In this document: one piece after another, positions 45,295 through 60,205 of the stretch
Layout of the letters: each line of letters begins with the position of its first letter
How positions within the stretch are numbered: position 1 is the first letter of the stretch
Assembly: GCF_905220365.1 (NCBI RefSeq)
Contig: NC_061134.1
Span: 14,027,001 to 14,091,000 of the forward strand
Length of the DNA: 64,000 bases
From: Vanessa cardui
Taxonomy: Eukaryota > Arthropoda > Insecta > Lepidoptera > Nymphalidae
Direction: 5' to 3'
Notes under the pieces: generated by a model
Database searches by the model: none
What the model was told of the DNA's origin: nothing
What the model saw: only the letters and a program-made list of their open reading frames with translations
Made by a program: the position numbers and the translations under genes

Positions 45295-45530
45295 TCAAAA
45301 TCAAAATCAAAATAAATTTTAATCAAGTAGGCTTTTACAAGCACTTTTGAATCGTCATTTTACAATTAAGTCGAGCTACCATCGGTTCGGAAAGTAGATT
45401 CTACCGAGAAGAACCGGCGAGGAACTCAGTAGTTACACTTTTTTAACATTAAAAAATACAAAGTCAAGTTAGTCAAATATAATTATTTAAATTAATATAT
45501 CCTGCTTGGAAATTAACAGGTATTATCGTT
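45295..45530 (-). repeat. Family D: LINE 3' UTR, reverse
   Basis: TCAAAATCAAAATCAAAAT tail, AAGTAGGCTTTTACAAGC, CACTTTTGAATCGTCATTTT, GGAACTCAGTAGTTACAC and TATATCCTGCTTGG. A 5'-truncated insertion of the LINE lineage at 4-501. Confidence 0.75.
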
Positions 45531-46184
45531 ATATTCCTGGACTATAACAATCGTAAAACTATCAACGGTATAGAATGTATACTCTACCGAAAATTACTTT
45601 GACCATTTGCAAACATTTAAATACAAAGTTATAGCAATTAAAAATTATATTACAATCGACCATTCAATAAACATTTAAAAAGTTTATCGACATTGATTAA
45701 CCAAGCTTCAGTTATTATCAAACCCTTAAGCAACTGACAGTCACAAATTTGTTACCACCGTGACGACCTAAGTTGGATGCCTCCTTCCCTTTACTACGTC
45801 TCAGATGACGTCACTTCCTTGCACGTCACTCAGTTTTCGTTCTACAATAATATATAATACGTCATATATGAAAGTTAACAAGTTTTAATTGTATAAGTAG
45901 CCATATCTTTTCATATGTATATTTTCTTTGTTCTCCCCAAAGTGCTATATGTACCACTGTCTCAATTTGAAATTTTGTTTAAAAAAGAAAGTATTTTTTT
46001 TTATTTATACTCTTAAACGCTGTTATGTAATTCAAAGTTTTTTGTCATATTTTTTACCTCTAGGTCTTGAATTATGGATAGGCGTAAGGAAAAATAAATT
46101 TCTGGATGATGTCGAAGTGAACGAAGATGCTTGTGGTAAATTTCTTATCTTATATTGAGAGAAGAAACAGTTTTCTTTTATCTT

Positions 46185-46365
46185 TTCATTTTAGTATTTG
46201 GACGCCTTATAAATTACGTTAGCCAGAACGAAAATTCTGGAATGTATCTATGAAAAAGAAGAAGTTAAAATGATTATGAGTGAATTTTTGTGTACATGAT
46301 TGTACAGGCTTTTTGGTATGTTCTGAAAATAGTTGAATTTAAGAGAAAATAATTAGTTTTCCAGA
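46185..46365 (+). repeat. Right copy of duplicated segment 3 (pair at 18490)
   Basis: CTTTTCATTTTAGTATTTGG, GAACGAAAATTCTGGAAT, GATTGTACAG and TTAAGAGAAAATAAT follow the order of 18490-18680. Confidence 0.55.
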
Positions 46366-46753
46366 TAATCGAAGTCTTGCTAAGTAACATTAGTAATCTT
46401 TGATTTGTGTTCCCGATATATGAATATTTAGTAACGTATAGTATCAGAATGAAAATGTTCTACATATGGGCTTCGACTTTTCCCCTTAAGAAGAAATTTT
46501 GGGCTATAGAGCCCATCACTTTCAGATTTATTTTCTTTGCTTGTTATGTGCACATGTACAAAGTGTATCCGGCAGATGCAGGTTTCCCAGTTCACCATCA
46601 AATAATACATTAATTACACGACTCAAATGAGTGGTTTGTACATCCTTGCTTGAAGCTATACAACTGTGACGCTTAACCGGTTTTTTTAAACCCTCGCGTT
46701 TAATTGGGTCGTCTGAAAGAAAGAACTAATTAGTTATAAGACCGTCTTTGTAC

Positions 46754-47275
46754 AGTCAGAGTAAGAAAACCTTCGTCAGTTTACAAATTCATTCCATTAT
46801 CAAATCTTAAACTCTTAGTAACTTTTGAATCTAAACATGAAATCATTGCGACGTAATACGTCATTCTCGATCGGTAAACAGATTCGATAATGAGCAGAGA
46901 TGGCCCAGTGGTTAGAACGCGTGCATCTTAACCGATGATTGCGGGTTCAAACCCAGGCAAGCACCGCTGATTCATGTGCTTAATTTGTCTTTATAATTCA
47001 TCTCGTGCTCAGCGGTGAAGGAAAACATCGTGAGGAAACCTGCATGTGATAAATTTCATAGAAATTCTGCCACATGTGTATTCCACCAACCCGCATTGGA
47101 ACAGCGTGGTGGAATATGGAGAGGCCTCCTCTCCTCAAAGGGAGAGGAGGCCTTTAGCCCAGCAGTGGGAATTTACAGGCTGTTGTTGTTTGTTGAAACA
47201 GATTATCCTTTATACTGAGCACACGAAAATAGTTCATAAGGTGACGAACTTTTTCTTACTGACCTGACTGTACTA
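46754..47275 (+). repeat. Right copy of duplicated segment 4, interrupted by a SINE (pair at 19725)
   Basis: GTACAGTCAGAGTAAGAAAA, CATTGCGACGTAATACGTC and TCTCGATCGGTAAACAG precede, and GCACACGAAAATAGTTC with AAGGTGACGAAC follows, the SINE at 46885-47195. The left copy has the same sequences joined directly. Confidence 0.85.
46885..47195 (+). repeat. SINE family A, young subfamily, with AAACAGATT target-site duplication
   Basis: Head GAGATGGCCCAGTGGTTAGA, B box GGGTTCAAACCC and tail TGTTGTTGTTTGTTG. AAACAGATT flanks it at 46876-46884 and 47196-47204; the paralogous site near 19885 is empty. In place of the family sequence TTCCAAACCTTCTCC this copy has GAGAGGCCTCCTCTCC, giving a perfect inverted repeat 47122-47134 / 47141-47153. 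Confidence 0.93.
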
Positions 47276-47554
47276 GACATTGATGAATAGTACTCCTAAG
47301 CATTTGTTGTGTGCAATACGAAGACAAGTTTACAGTAATAATGTTTCCAATGAAGAAATTTATAATATCACATATGGCGTCACGTTTACACGCGTCCAAC
47401 ATACAGCGTTTGAACTTTACGTTCTCAATATTATCGCTACGTATACAATTTACAGCTCGTATAAAGTGTAAAGGGGAGTGCAATATAGAAGTCAGGCTGT
47501 TATCGAGGCCAGTATGGTTACTAGTCCTCTGGGACTCAGCCAGGCCGTAACGAG

Positions 47555-47650
47555 CCTAATTGAGTTGAGATGCGTAGCTTATCCATTGAAGTTTAATGCA
47601 AGGCTATAAATGTTATTACATGGACGTTATTTCATTACTTATTTATTAGC
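47555..47650 (+). repeat. Right copy of duplicated segment 5 (pair at 20095)
   Basis: AATTGAGTTGAGATGCGTAG, CTTATCC and ATTACATGGACGTTATTTC match 20095-20190 in order. Confidence 0.75.
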
Positions 47651-47984
47651 AGTTTAAATTTTTGTAAAAAGTAAATTAATTTTTCTTCCAGGAGAATAAT
47701 AATGTACCAAGAAATTTGTTATAGTAAATTAGTTATTCTAAACTTAAACGGAATAAAATTCTACTAATTTTGTTCGACCACTAAAATTGTTTAGATAGAT
47801 TTGCAAGAAATTTGGAATATAATTGACTTACGAGTATATCCTCCTTTAACATACATCTAAAACTTGCCGAAAATACAGATTATAATTTATCGTGTTTGGG
47901 TGCGCATGCGTAAGTGAATGATATCTATAATACACTATGAGTCCAGATAACTTACTAAAAATAACACGTGGTTTAGTTTTCGAG

Positions 47985-48233
47985 GAGGCCCAGGGGTTAG
48001 AACGCATGCATCTTAACCGTCGCTGAATATTTATTTAGTTAATTTATGTTTATAATTCATTTCGTGCTCGGCGGTGAAGGAAAACATCTCGAGATTTCAT
48101 AGAAATTCTGTCATATGTGTATTCCACCAATCCGTATTGGAACAGCGCGGTGGAATAAATTGCAAACCTTCTCCCCAAAAGGTGAGGAGGCCTTAGCCCA
48201 ACAGTGGGAAATTTACAAACTGTCGTTGTTGTA
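47985..48233 (+). repeat. SINE family A copy, B-box region deleted
   Basis: Head AGGCCCAGGGGTTAGAACGC, then a deletion across the B box (CCGTCGCTGAATATT), body GGCGGTGAAGGAAAACATC and end CAACAGTGGGAAATTTAC with TGTCGTTGTTG. Confidence 0.83.
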
Positions 48234-48573
48234 CTATTTTTGTTTACAATAGTAAATATAAACACAGGAGTATATGACAACCCATTTGAGAAGTAGTCAT
48301 GTTTTTTAATAAATCTATCGTTTTATAATTGACCAACATAAGCTGAACCACGCTTATGACAAATCGAAACATCAAGAGCGGTCTAGTTTATTCTGGCCTT
48401 TTCTACTAATGACTTCCTCGTAAACTTTGAACCTATAACTATATACTATAAATATTTCCTTCAACAACAAACAATATCATTGTTCGCTTTAAATAATACC
48501 AAGATCTGCTACTGATCGCCTTCTGGAAGTAAAATACAGACATAACGAATTTAAATAATAGATCTTTTGTATC

Positions 48574-48882
48574 AAAAAGTTTTTTTTTTTTTTTTATCGT
48601 ATAGGTTGGCGGACGAGCATATGGGCCGCCTGATGGTAAGTGGTCACCATTACACATAGACAATGACGCTGTAAGAAATATTAACTATTCCTTAAAACGT
48701 CAATGCTCCACTAACCTTGAGAAATAAGATATTATGACCCCTGTGCCTGTAGTTACACTGGCTCACTCACCCTTAAAACCGGAACACTACAATACTGAGT
48801 ACTGTTGTTTGGCGGTAGAATAACTAATGAGTGGGTGGTACCTACCCAGACAGGCTTGCACAAAGCCCTACCACCAGGGAAA
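48574..48882 (+). repeat. Family B repeat copy with poly-T start
   Basis: A run of about 17 T, then ATCGTATAGGTTGGCGGACG, GGGCCGCCTGATGGTAAGTG and on to AAAGCCCTACCACCAGG. Confidence 0.9.
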
Positions 48883-49445
48883 ATAGATCCACTGATTGCT
48901 GACTGACATGTTTCTTTTAAAGACAAATTAAGTTTGATTAATTAAGCAGATGCTGGATAACTGGAAGGTTTTAGAAAACTCATTGTTAAAGAAGAAGTAC
49001 GAAATAGTAGTATTCTTATCATGTAGTACTTTTATCCAATGAACTAACTTTTTATATTTTTGTTCACTGTTCTCTTTTTGAATTTTCGTTGTAACTGAAC
49101 TGGCAAACCGAAATAACCTTAAAATCTCTAAATAAACCTGTTATAGGGAATTATAATTGTTTGTGATTAATTTTGAAAGAGAACTTTGTGTTCTTACTTA
49201 CGTCAAAAACCAAAAAGTTTTTATAATTGCAAAAAAAAAATAATGCAGTTTATTTCTCACTTGCTAATCAAGACAATCCACAATTTGGAAATATGCAATG
49301 AAATACGGAGGCAGGTGGTGCATAAGTGGTAAACTGAAACAGTATGGATCTATCCACTAAGAAATTGCACAGTTGATAATAATTAACGAGTGACGTTAAA
49401 TGTAAAATACTATCAGACTAAACTACGAATGTAGTTATAATATAC
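48883..49445. other. No gene recognised
   Basis: AT-rich between two family B copies; nothing assigned. Confidence 0.35.
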
Positions 49446-49728
49446 TTTTTTTATGGTATAGGTTGCGGACGAGCACATGGGCCACCTCATTGTAAGTGGT
49501 CACCATCAACCATGGACAATGACGCTGTAAGAAATATTAACTATTCCTTACATCGTCAATGTGCCACCAACCTTGGGAACTGAGATGTTATGACCCTTGT
49601 GCCTGTAGTTACACTGGCTCACTCACCCTTCAAACCGGAACACAACAATACTGAGTACTGTTATTTGGCGGAAGAATAACTGGTGAGTACCTATCCAGAC
49701 GGGCTTGCACAAAGCCCTACCACCTGTA
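49446..49728 (+). repeat. Family B repeat copy
   Basis: CTTTTTTTATGGTATAGGTTG through GGGCCACCTCATTGTAAGTG to AAAGCCCTACCACCTG. Full length with small deletions. Confidence 0.9.
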
Positions 49729-49908
49729 AGTGGTACTTTACTATTCGAATTCTTAGATAAATTTACTACATTTAATAATTACGTAATAACATCGAAATAA
49801 ATTAATAATAGAGGAAGGATAAAGACTCAATATCAAAGAGTGTCTCAAAATATTTATTATATCCCAAATGCAAATAGAGTGATCAAAAAATATTTGTTAA
49901 CCAAAAAT

Positions 49909-50138
49909 ATTCATGTAATGATTGGTGCGAAATGAATATAACAAACAATAGCCTTTGGAAAACAAAACAAAGAATCGTAAAATGTACATGAAAATGGAAC
50001 AAACAAAGAACGACTCGTCAATATGAGTCCGCGCCGAATTGATGAAGAGCGGCGATTGATGACGTCACGGGAACAACTGGCAGCTACCAAATATTGTTCA
50101 TCGATCGTTAGAGGAATTGTGTTTTATTTACTCGAGGA
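49909..50138 (+). other. 230-bp conserved block, right copy (pair at 31155)
   Basis: Ungapped match to 31155-31384 with two differences. Same orientation, same TGACGTCA, same start codon (50023). A weaker match continues upstream to about 49862 (ATCCCAAATG against ATCCCAATTTG). It lies about 3.2 kb before the NRF-6-like gene, of which 1.15 kb is a LINE inserted only in this copy. Confidence 0.85.
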
Positions 50139-50196
50139 AGTTTCAGTTAAAGCGGAGTTCATGGAAAACTGTGTAATGGATGAATTTGGAAATTAG
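50023..50196 (+). CDS. Small open frame in the conserved block, function unknown
   Basis: 57 codons starting MSPRRIDEERRLMTSREQLA and ending FMENCVMDEFGN. Identical to the frame at 31269 over the first 39 residues; the end differs but the frame stays open. No known domain, promoter or polyadenylation signal was identified, so it may be incidental to a conserved non-coding element. Confidence 0.25.
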   Translation: MSPRRIDEERRLMTSREQLAATKYCSSIVRGIVFYLLEEVSVKAEFMENCVMDEFGN

Positions 50197-50258
50197 AAAT
50201 GGTAAAGACTGTGCCTATATACTCGTATTATGTTATTAATATAAGCAAATAGCACACC

Positions 50259-51406
50259 TTTTTTTTTTTGTTGACGCAGGGTAAATCTTCATAGATAGCC
50301 GAACTCCTGGGGGGGGGAGGCCGGGTTATGTGAGATTGTACTCACTAAAACCCCCTGCGATGGCCGCCTCAGCACGGAAAACGGAGAGGCTACGGGATCC
50401 TTTGCAGCACGTCCGCGGCATCTCCCGTGCGTTGCTCCGCTCGTAGCTGGCGGAGCCCTTCTCAGGAGGGCGAAGATGGTCTCGCCCTCCCCGCACCCCT
50501 CGCTGGTGCGTAAACCGGCAGTCCGGGGCCATACCGGCCTGCGGTCCTCCTCTCGGCCGTATGAAAACGAATGCGTGAGACCCCCATCTCACACACCCAC
50601 GGCCGGAGGGATTGCCCTATTTATTCCGCCCCGGGCACTGGGGCTTGGAGGCCGTGAGGCGACCCGCAGGTCGCCTCCGCCGGGCAGGATCGGCCCTCTC
50701 TCGAGCCCGCCCCACAGTCTCCTTCTGGACCATGACGGTCTCACAGAAGTTGACTACGGCCTCCCACGCCGATTCCCTGCGTAGCATCGCCGACACGACT
50801 GCTCGCAGGGAGAGATTTCGCCCGATTTGCTGGACCAAGACTTGCCTTTCCGCGGTCCACGCGGGACACGCCTCTAGCGTGTGTTGTGCATCGTCTTGGT
50901 CCGCCCCGCAGTGGTGGCAAACCGCCGTCGCCTCGAGTCCGATCCTACACAGGTACTCTCCAAAGCAACCGTGACCGGTCAGCACCTGTGTAAGTCGGAA
51001 GGTGACTCGTCGCTTCCACCGCATCCAGGCCTCGAAGGCTGGCGGGATCGCACTCACGACTCACTCGCGTTTATGCGCGTACCGATCTCCGCGGAGACGG
51101 GCGTACCACGTCGTGTGTGCCCTTCTTTGCTCCTGCCGCCTGAGCGCTTCGAGAACGCTGGCAGGGTAGGACGCACTTCCGCCGCCGCCGACGGAGGGCA
51201 CGAGTCTGGTCGTAGACCCTCGCATCCCTCTCCGCCAGGATGTACAACGGTGGAAAACACGCCAGAAGGGTCGCCGCCTCGAAGGATATCGTGCGATATC
51301 CCCGCACCATGCGGATGGCCACTCTCCGCTGCAGACTCAGGATCTTAGTCTTGCAGCGGCGGGAAATACCACACCTAGAAACAGATCGATATTCGATATG
51401 CAACAT
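50259..51406 (-). mobile_element. 5'-truncated R1-type LINE with poly-A tail
   Basis: The minus strand encodes only the C-terminal end of ORF2: SLQRRVAIRMVRGYRTISFE and AATLLACFPPLYILAERDAR, then in another frame TFRLTQVLTGHGCFGEYLCR and the zinc-knuckle CHHCGADQDDAQHTLEACP (C-x2-C...H-x4-C), characteristic of R1/TRAS-like ORF2 ends. One frameshift falls near 51060. The element ends at the left in a poly-A tail (run of T at 50260-50270). It is strikingly GC-rich compared with the window, so several long overlapping open frames on both strands here are by-products. 3' UTR contains a run of nine or more G (50309). Confidence 0.82.
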
Positions 51407-52088
51407 ACATAGGTACTAGTTAATAAATCATTGTGTTCTGTAGTCAGTCTCCATTCAAGCTTCGCATTGTAATATCGTCGCATTAATTAAATACTGTCAT
51501 ATTATAATACTGCAATACATATGTACATCTATACTGTATTGTCTTTCATTTCGTCGACAACAAATAAGAAACCGGTAAAAGACTATATCTACGAGTATAA
51601 CAACGGTCACTGCTCTCTCATCGAAAGATTATGAACTCATGATATTTTCTCAATGCAGGATAATATAGCAGATGTATTATACAAACTGGAAAGTTGACGT
51701 GTTTTTTCTAGATTTTTTTTTAGGTTTTTGTTTCTAGATTTTATATGCTTTATATGCTTTTATATACTTCTCCACAGTATTTTGTATCTGAACCTTTTTT
51801 ATAAACGACTTGAAAAAGGAGTAGGTTATCCATTTGACTGTATATGTTTCAGTCCATTTTACTTAGGAGAACACTTAAAAAAATATTTTGAATACGCAAT
51901 TATTTTTGTTACTTATTAGTGCATATTAATTTGTGTTGTATTGTTTGAAGTCCTTTTTTTTTTTGTAAAAATTTTTGTTTATCATGTAAAATTATTGTAT
52001 TACCTACCTCATGTGGCTTTCTTACATTCTGATTATTAACAGAATTAATAAAATGTGTTTTTAATTGTATTGCAATTAAAGCTGTTTA
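51407..52088. other. No gene; unassigned repeat end
   Basis: GCATATTAATTTGTGTTG to TTGTTTGAAGTCCTTTTTTT (51920-51962) repeats the end seen at 45250. Nothing else was recognised. Confidence 0.35.
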
Positions 52089-52378
52089 GAGCTGAAATTG
52101 CTCAGTGGTTAGAACGCGTCTATCTTAACCGATGATTTTGGGTTTAAATCCAGGCAAGCATCTTTATATAATATATGTATGTGCTTAATTTCTGTTTATA
52201 ATTGCGTGCACGGCGGTGAAGGACAACAATGTGAAGAAATCTGCCTGTGTCTAATTTCATCGAAATTCTGCCACATGTGCATTTTGCCAACCCTCATTGG
52301 AACAGCGTGATGGAATATGATCCAAATGGTCAAATGGAAGAGGAGGCCTTAGCCCAGCAGTGGGAAATTTACAGGATG
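52089..52378 (+). repeat. SINE family A copy
   Basis: Head GAGCTGAAATTGCTCAGTGG, decayed B box GGGTTTAAATCC, body with CCACATGTGCATTTTGCC and end AGCAGTGGGAAATTTACAGG without a TTG run. Confidence 0.85.
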
Positions 52379-53207
52379 TGCTTACTGTACTGTTACTGGA
52401 TTAAAATATTTAATATTTGGTTAATATTCAAGTATTTTATCAGACACGTCATAATTTTATTTATAATTTGTCTATTTATCAAATCGATGAACGCGTCAAT
52501 TTTCTATGAACTCAACAGCGCCGTTCAAGTATTTGTCAAGTGTACAATCGGAATACATGATAAGAAATTGAATTAAATAATTCAGTTAAATTTATATTAT
52601 AAATATCGTATCACAATATTAGTAAAATAAATTTAAGAAAGGTTTTTATTGTATCCCAGTGGATTTTATTGTTACAAATAATAATTCTTATGATTCCTTT
52701 TGATGATGATTTTAACGATTATTTACATCGACAATACATCACCAACATTGAGAATAAAGTTGTTATGTTCGTCAGGCCTATAGTTACATTGGTTCCATCA
52801 ATCTTCAAACCAGAACATTTAGAAGTAGCAGTGGTCACGTATACCAAATAGACCGATATACTTTATAGAAGAATAGAAACCGTTCGGCAAACGCAGCTTA
52901 CAATGTCCTAAGGTAGAACGATGATGTGGAAAACGAAGAAACGAAAGCATTGATAGATATGTAACGCCTTGAGACAGGTCAATGACTAATAGTGGATGAC
53001 GATGGCGATAATGTACTGAAGATGATGACGTCATTGATTTCTCACTTGAAATAAAAAGACAAAGCATTACTTATCTAATGAGAAGCCCCTCCCCCTGCCC
53101 TCCTTAACAACGTTTATCACCTATATGTTCGATATTGTTTAATACGTAATGCTTAAACTTGCTATTTATCTCATAATAGAAAACTTAAGAAATTCCAGAG
53201 AGATCCT
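52379..53207. other. Upstream region of the NRF-6-like gene, no other gene
   Basis: A very decayed forward family B scrap lies at 52739-52830 (CATCACCAACATTGAGAATA, CTTCAAACCAGAACA). The rest is unique-looking DNA in which no regulatory element could be identified with confidence. Confidence 0.4.
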
Positions 53208-53212
53208 TCAGT
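53208..53212 (+). promoter_or_regulatory. Possible initiator (TCAGT) for the NRF-6-like gene
   Basis: TCAGT is the common arthropod initiator and lies 112 bp before the start codon. No convincing TATA box stands 25-30 bp upstream (only CATAATAGA at about 53173). The motif is short and expected by chance, so this is a suggestion. Confidence 0.2.
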
Positions 53213-53323
53213 TTTGAAGTAGGAATACATTTGCTCAAGATAACAGAACAATATCGGAGGATAATATTTCCAATATTATCTTGTTAGTTTCATAATCATC
53301 AATCATTAGGTTGTGTTTCTAAA

Positions 53324-58034
<4,711 letters not shown>

Positions 58035-58199
58035 GTGAGTAATATACTTTTTTATTAATATTATAGTTGTTTAAGGCTTTTTATATAATCTTAAATAATA
58101 ATCCTTAGATAGACAGGGGTTCAATGCAAGCCCGCATTGTTCAATGCACTTATTATATTATGTATCACAAGCAGCAATTTAAGTATAGTTTTTGATCTG

Positions 58200-58460
58200 G
58201 TTTTAAGGTGAGTGAATTAGTCCAGCTAAAGGTACAAAGGCTATAGCATCTTAGCTTCTAAGGGTTTTGGGAATATGTCGATGTGTTATTGGTGATTACT
58301 TACTATAAAGAGATCCATTTGCCTCTCCTTGTCATAATAATATTGGCCATTACTAACACAACAATGCGCCACCAACCATGGGAGTTCTGTACCTTGTGCC
58401 TGTAGTTACGGACCATCCATCAAACCAGAATATAACAATACTAAACTTTGTTGTTTTGTG
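58200..58460. repeat. Decayed family B pieces
   Basis: 58200-58300 resembles the family in reverse (GGTGAGTGAATTAGTCCAGC, CATCTTAGCTTC). 58345-58460 is a forward piece (GCGCCACCAACCATGGGAG, CTTGTGCCTGTAGTTACGG, ATCAAACCAGAATATAACAA) ending against the next copy. Confidence 0.6.
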
Positions 58461-58750
58461 GTAGAGCTTGGTGTGCAGAGCCGCCTGGGTAGGTACCACC
58501 CGATGATCAGATATTCTACCGCTAAAAAACAGTACGTAGTTTTGTTGTGTTCCAGTTTGAAGGGTGAGTGAGCCAGTGTAACAACAGGCACAAGGGACAT
58601 GACATCTTAGTACCCAAGGTTGGTGGCATATTGACGATGTAAGGAATTGTAATATTTCTTACAGCGTCATTGTCTATGGGTGATGGTGACCACTTACCAT
58701 CAGGTGGCCCATATGCTCGTCCACCGACCTATTCCTAACCTATTCCATAA
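58461..58750 (-). repeat. Family B repeat copy, reverse
   Basis: GTGGTAGAGCTTGGTGTGCA through TTGAAGGGTGAGTGAGCCAG to CAGGTGGCCCATATGCTCGT and ACCTATTCCATAAAAAAA. It meets the forward piece on its left tail to tail. Confidence 0.88.
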
Positions 58751-59057
58751 AAAAATTGGTTCAATTTTATGAAAAACTCGAACTCTGCTATAAGAGTATC
58801 ATAATTTACGCCGCGCCGTCTGTACATTAGTCTGACATAAGGATAATCATAAAAGACGTAAGCCAGATAGCGAGTTGAACTTTTTACAAAATACAAGTAA
58901 ACATGGTATCTTATCAAGTATTAACAATGACAAATATTTGTTCCTACCTTATTTAGACATCGATAAAAGGCCTGGCGTGATACGCTTTAATTGTTTTAAA
59001 AACATTGTTGTGACATTCAACATTCCCACTTTCGATTCGTATTTGAAGATTGAAATA

Positions 59058-59337
59058 GTTTTTTTTATGGTATAGGTTGGCGGACGAGCATTTGGGCCAC
59101 TTGATGGTAAGTGGTTACCATCACCCATAGACAATTTAGCTGTAAGAAATATTAACTATTCCTTACATCATCAATGTGCCACCAACCTTGGGAACTAAGA
59201 TGTTATGTCCCTTGTGCCTGTACACTGGCTCACTCACCCTTTAAACCGCAACACAACAATACTGAGCACTGTTATTTGGCGGTAGAGTAACTGATGAGTG
59301 GGTGGTACCTACCCAGACGGGCTTGCACAAAGTCCTA
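59058..59337 (+). repeat. Family B repeat copy
   Basis: TTTTTTTATGGTATAGGTTGG through CTTGGGAACTAAGATG to CAAAGTCCTACAAAC. Full forward copy. Confidence 0.9.
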
Positions 59338-59870
59338 CAAACAAAATAGATTTTGGCATTATTTTGAATTAACTAATTTGCCAATACTTTTTGAAACTTT
59401 ACTATTAATATATAAAAATATTATTTATATTGTTCAATATAGTTTATTAACATATATGAGCCTTGAAAAAAAGGAAAATATTCTTGCGGTAAACATAACG
59501 ATGATTCTACTTATAGCTTGTAAATCCCATAAAACAACCATTAATTTTGTGTTAGTCAGTTAGTGAGACAAAAATCTGACTCTCCTAGTTGTATTTCCTT
59601 AGTGTTACGGCCTTTTATTCACAGGTGGTACTTTTACTAGTAAATTTAAAAGAGAGTAAAATTTAAATTATACTAAAAACTAGTATAAATAACCATCGAT
59701 ATCGAAATAACAGTGTATCAAGAGAAAATAACCATTTCAATAATCCATACGTATAATAGAAAACCGAAGAGTTGGTTTGTATAGATCATTTGTTGAGAAA
59801 GGTTATAGTATCATCACTCAAAATAATAAAAGGCCAAAGTGCCAAAATAATACTTTTATTTTATTTTTAT
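59338..59870. other. Intron sequence, no exon found
   Basis: Checked for the next acyltransferase exon (expected to start with a membrane segment and a conserved Arg-rich loop); none was seen. Confidence 0.4.
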
Positions 59871-60205
59871 TTTTTTATTTAAAATACTTTATTGCACAAC
59901 ACATTACACGACAATGGGTAATAGAGAGACAAAAAAACAACAAATGGTGCGCAAAGGCGGTCTTATCGCTTGTAGCGATCTCTCACAGACAACCTTTGGT
60001 GACAGGAACTTAAGACGAGAGAACAGGTAAGTGCAAATAGAATTAATAGTTAAGAGATAATAACTTTAATTTAAGTAGACTAATATTGCAGTATAATAAT
60101 AAACTACACACAACTACATCCAAATAGTACACATATAATAATATAATATACATATAATATATATCAATATATATACATAATTATAAACTACATATTATTT
60201 CATAC

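Noticed and set aside
50326..51348. Several long open frames on both strands in the GC-rich segment
   Set aside because: Stop codons are rare in GC-rich DNA. Only the minus-strand frames with the RT C-terminal motif and zinc knuckle have homology, to an R1-type LINE.
58735..59075. Open frames in intron 6 tested as exon 7 of the acyltransferase
   Set aside because: Neither strand shows the expected membrane segment or Arg-rich loop, and one of them runs into a family B repeat.
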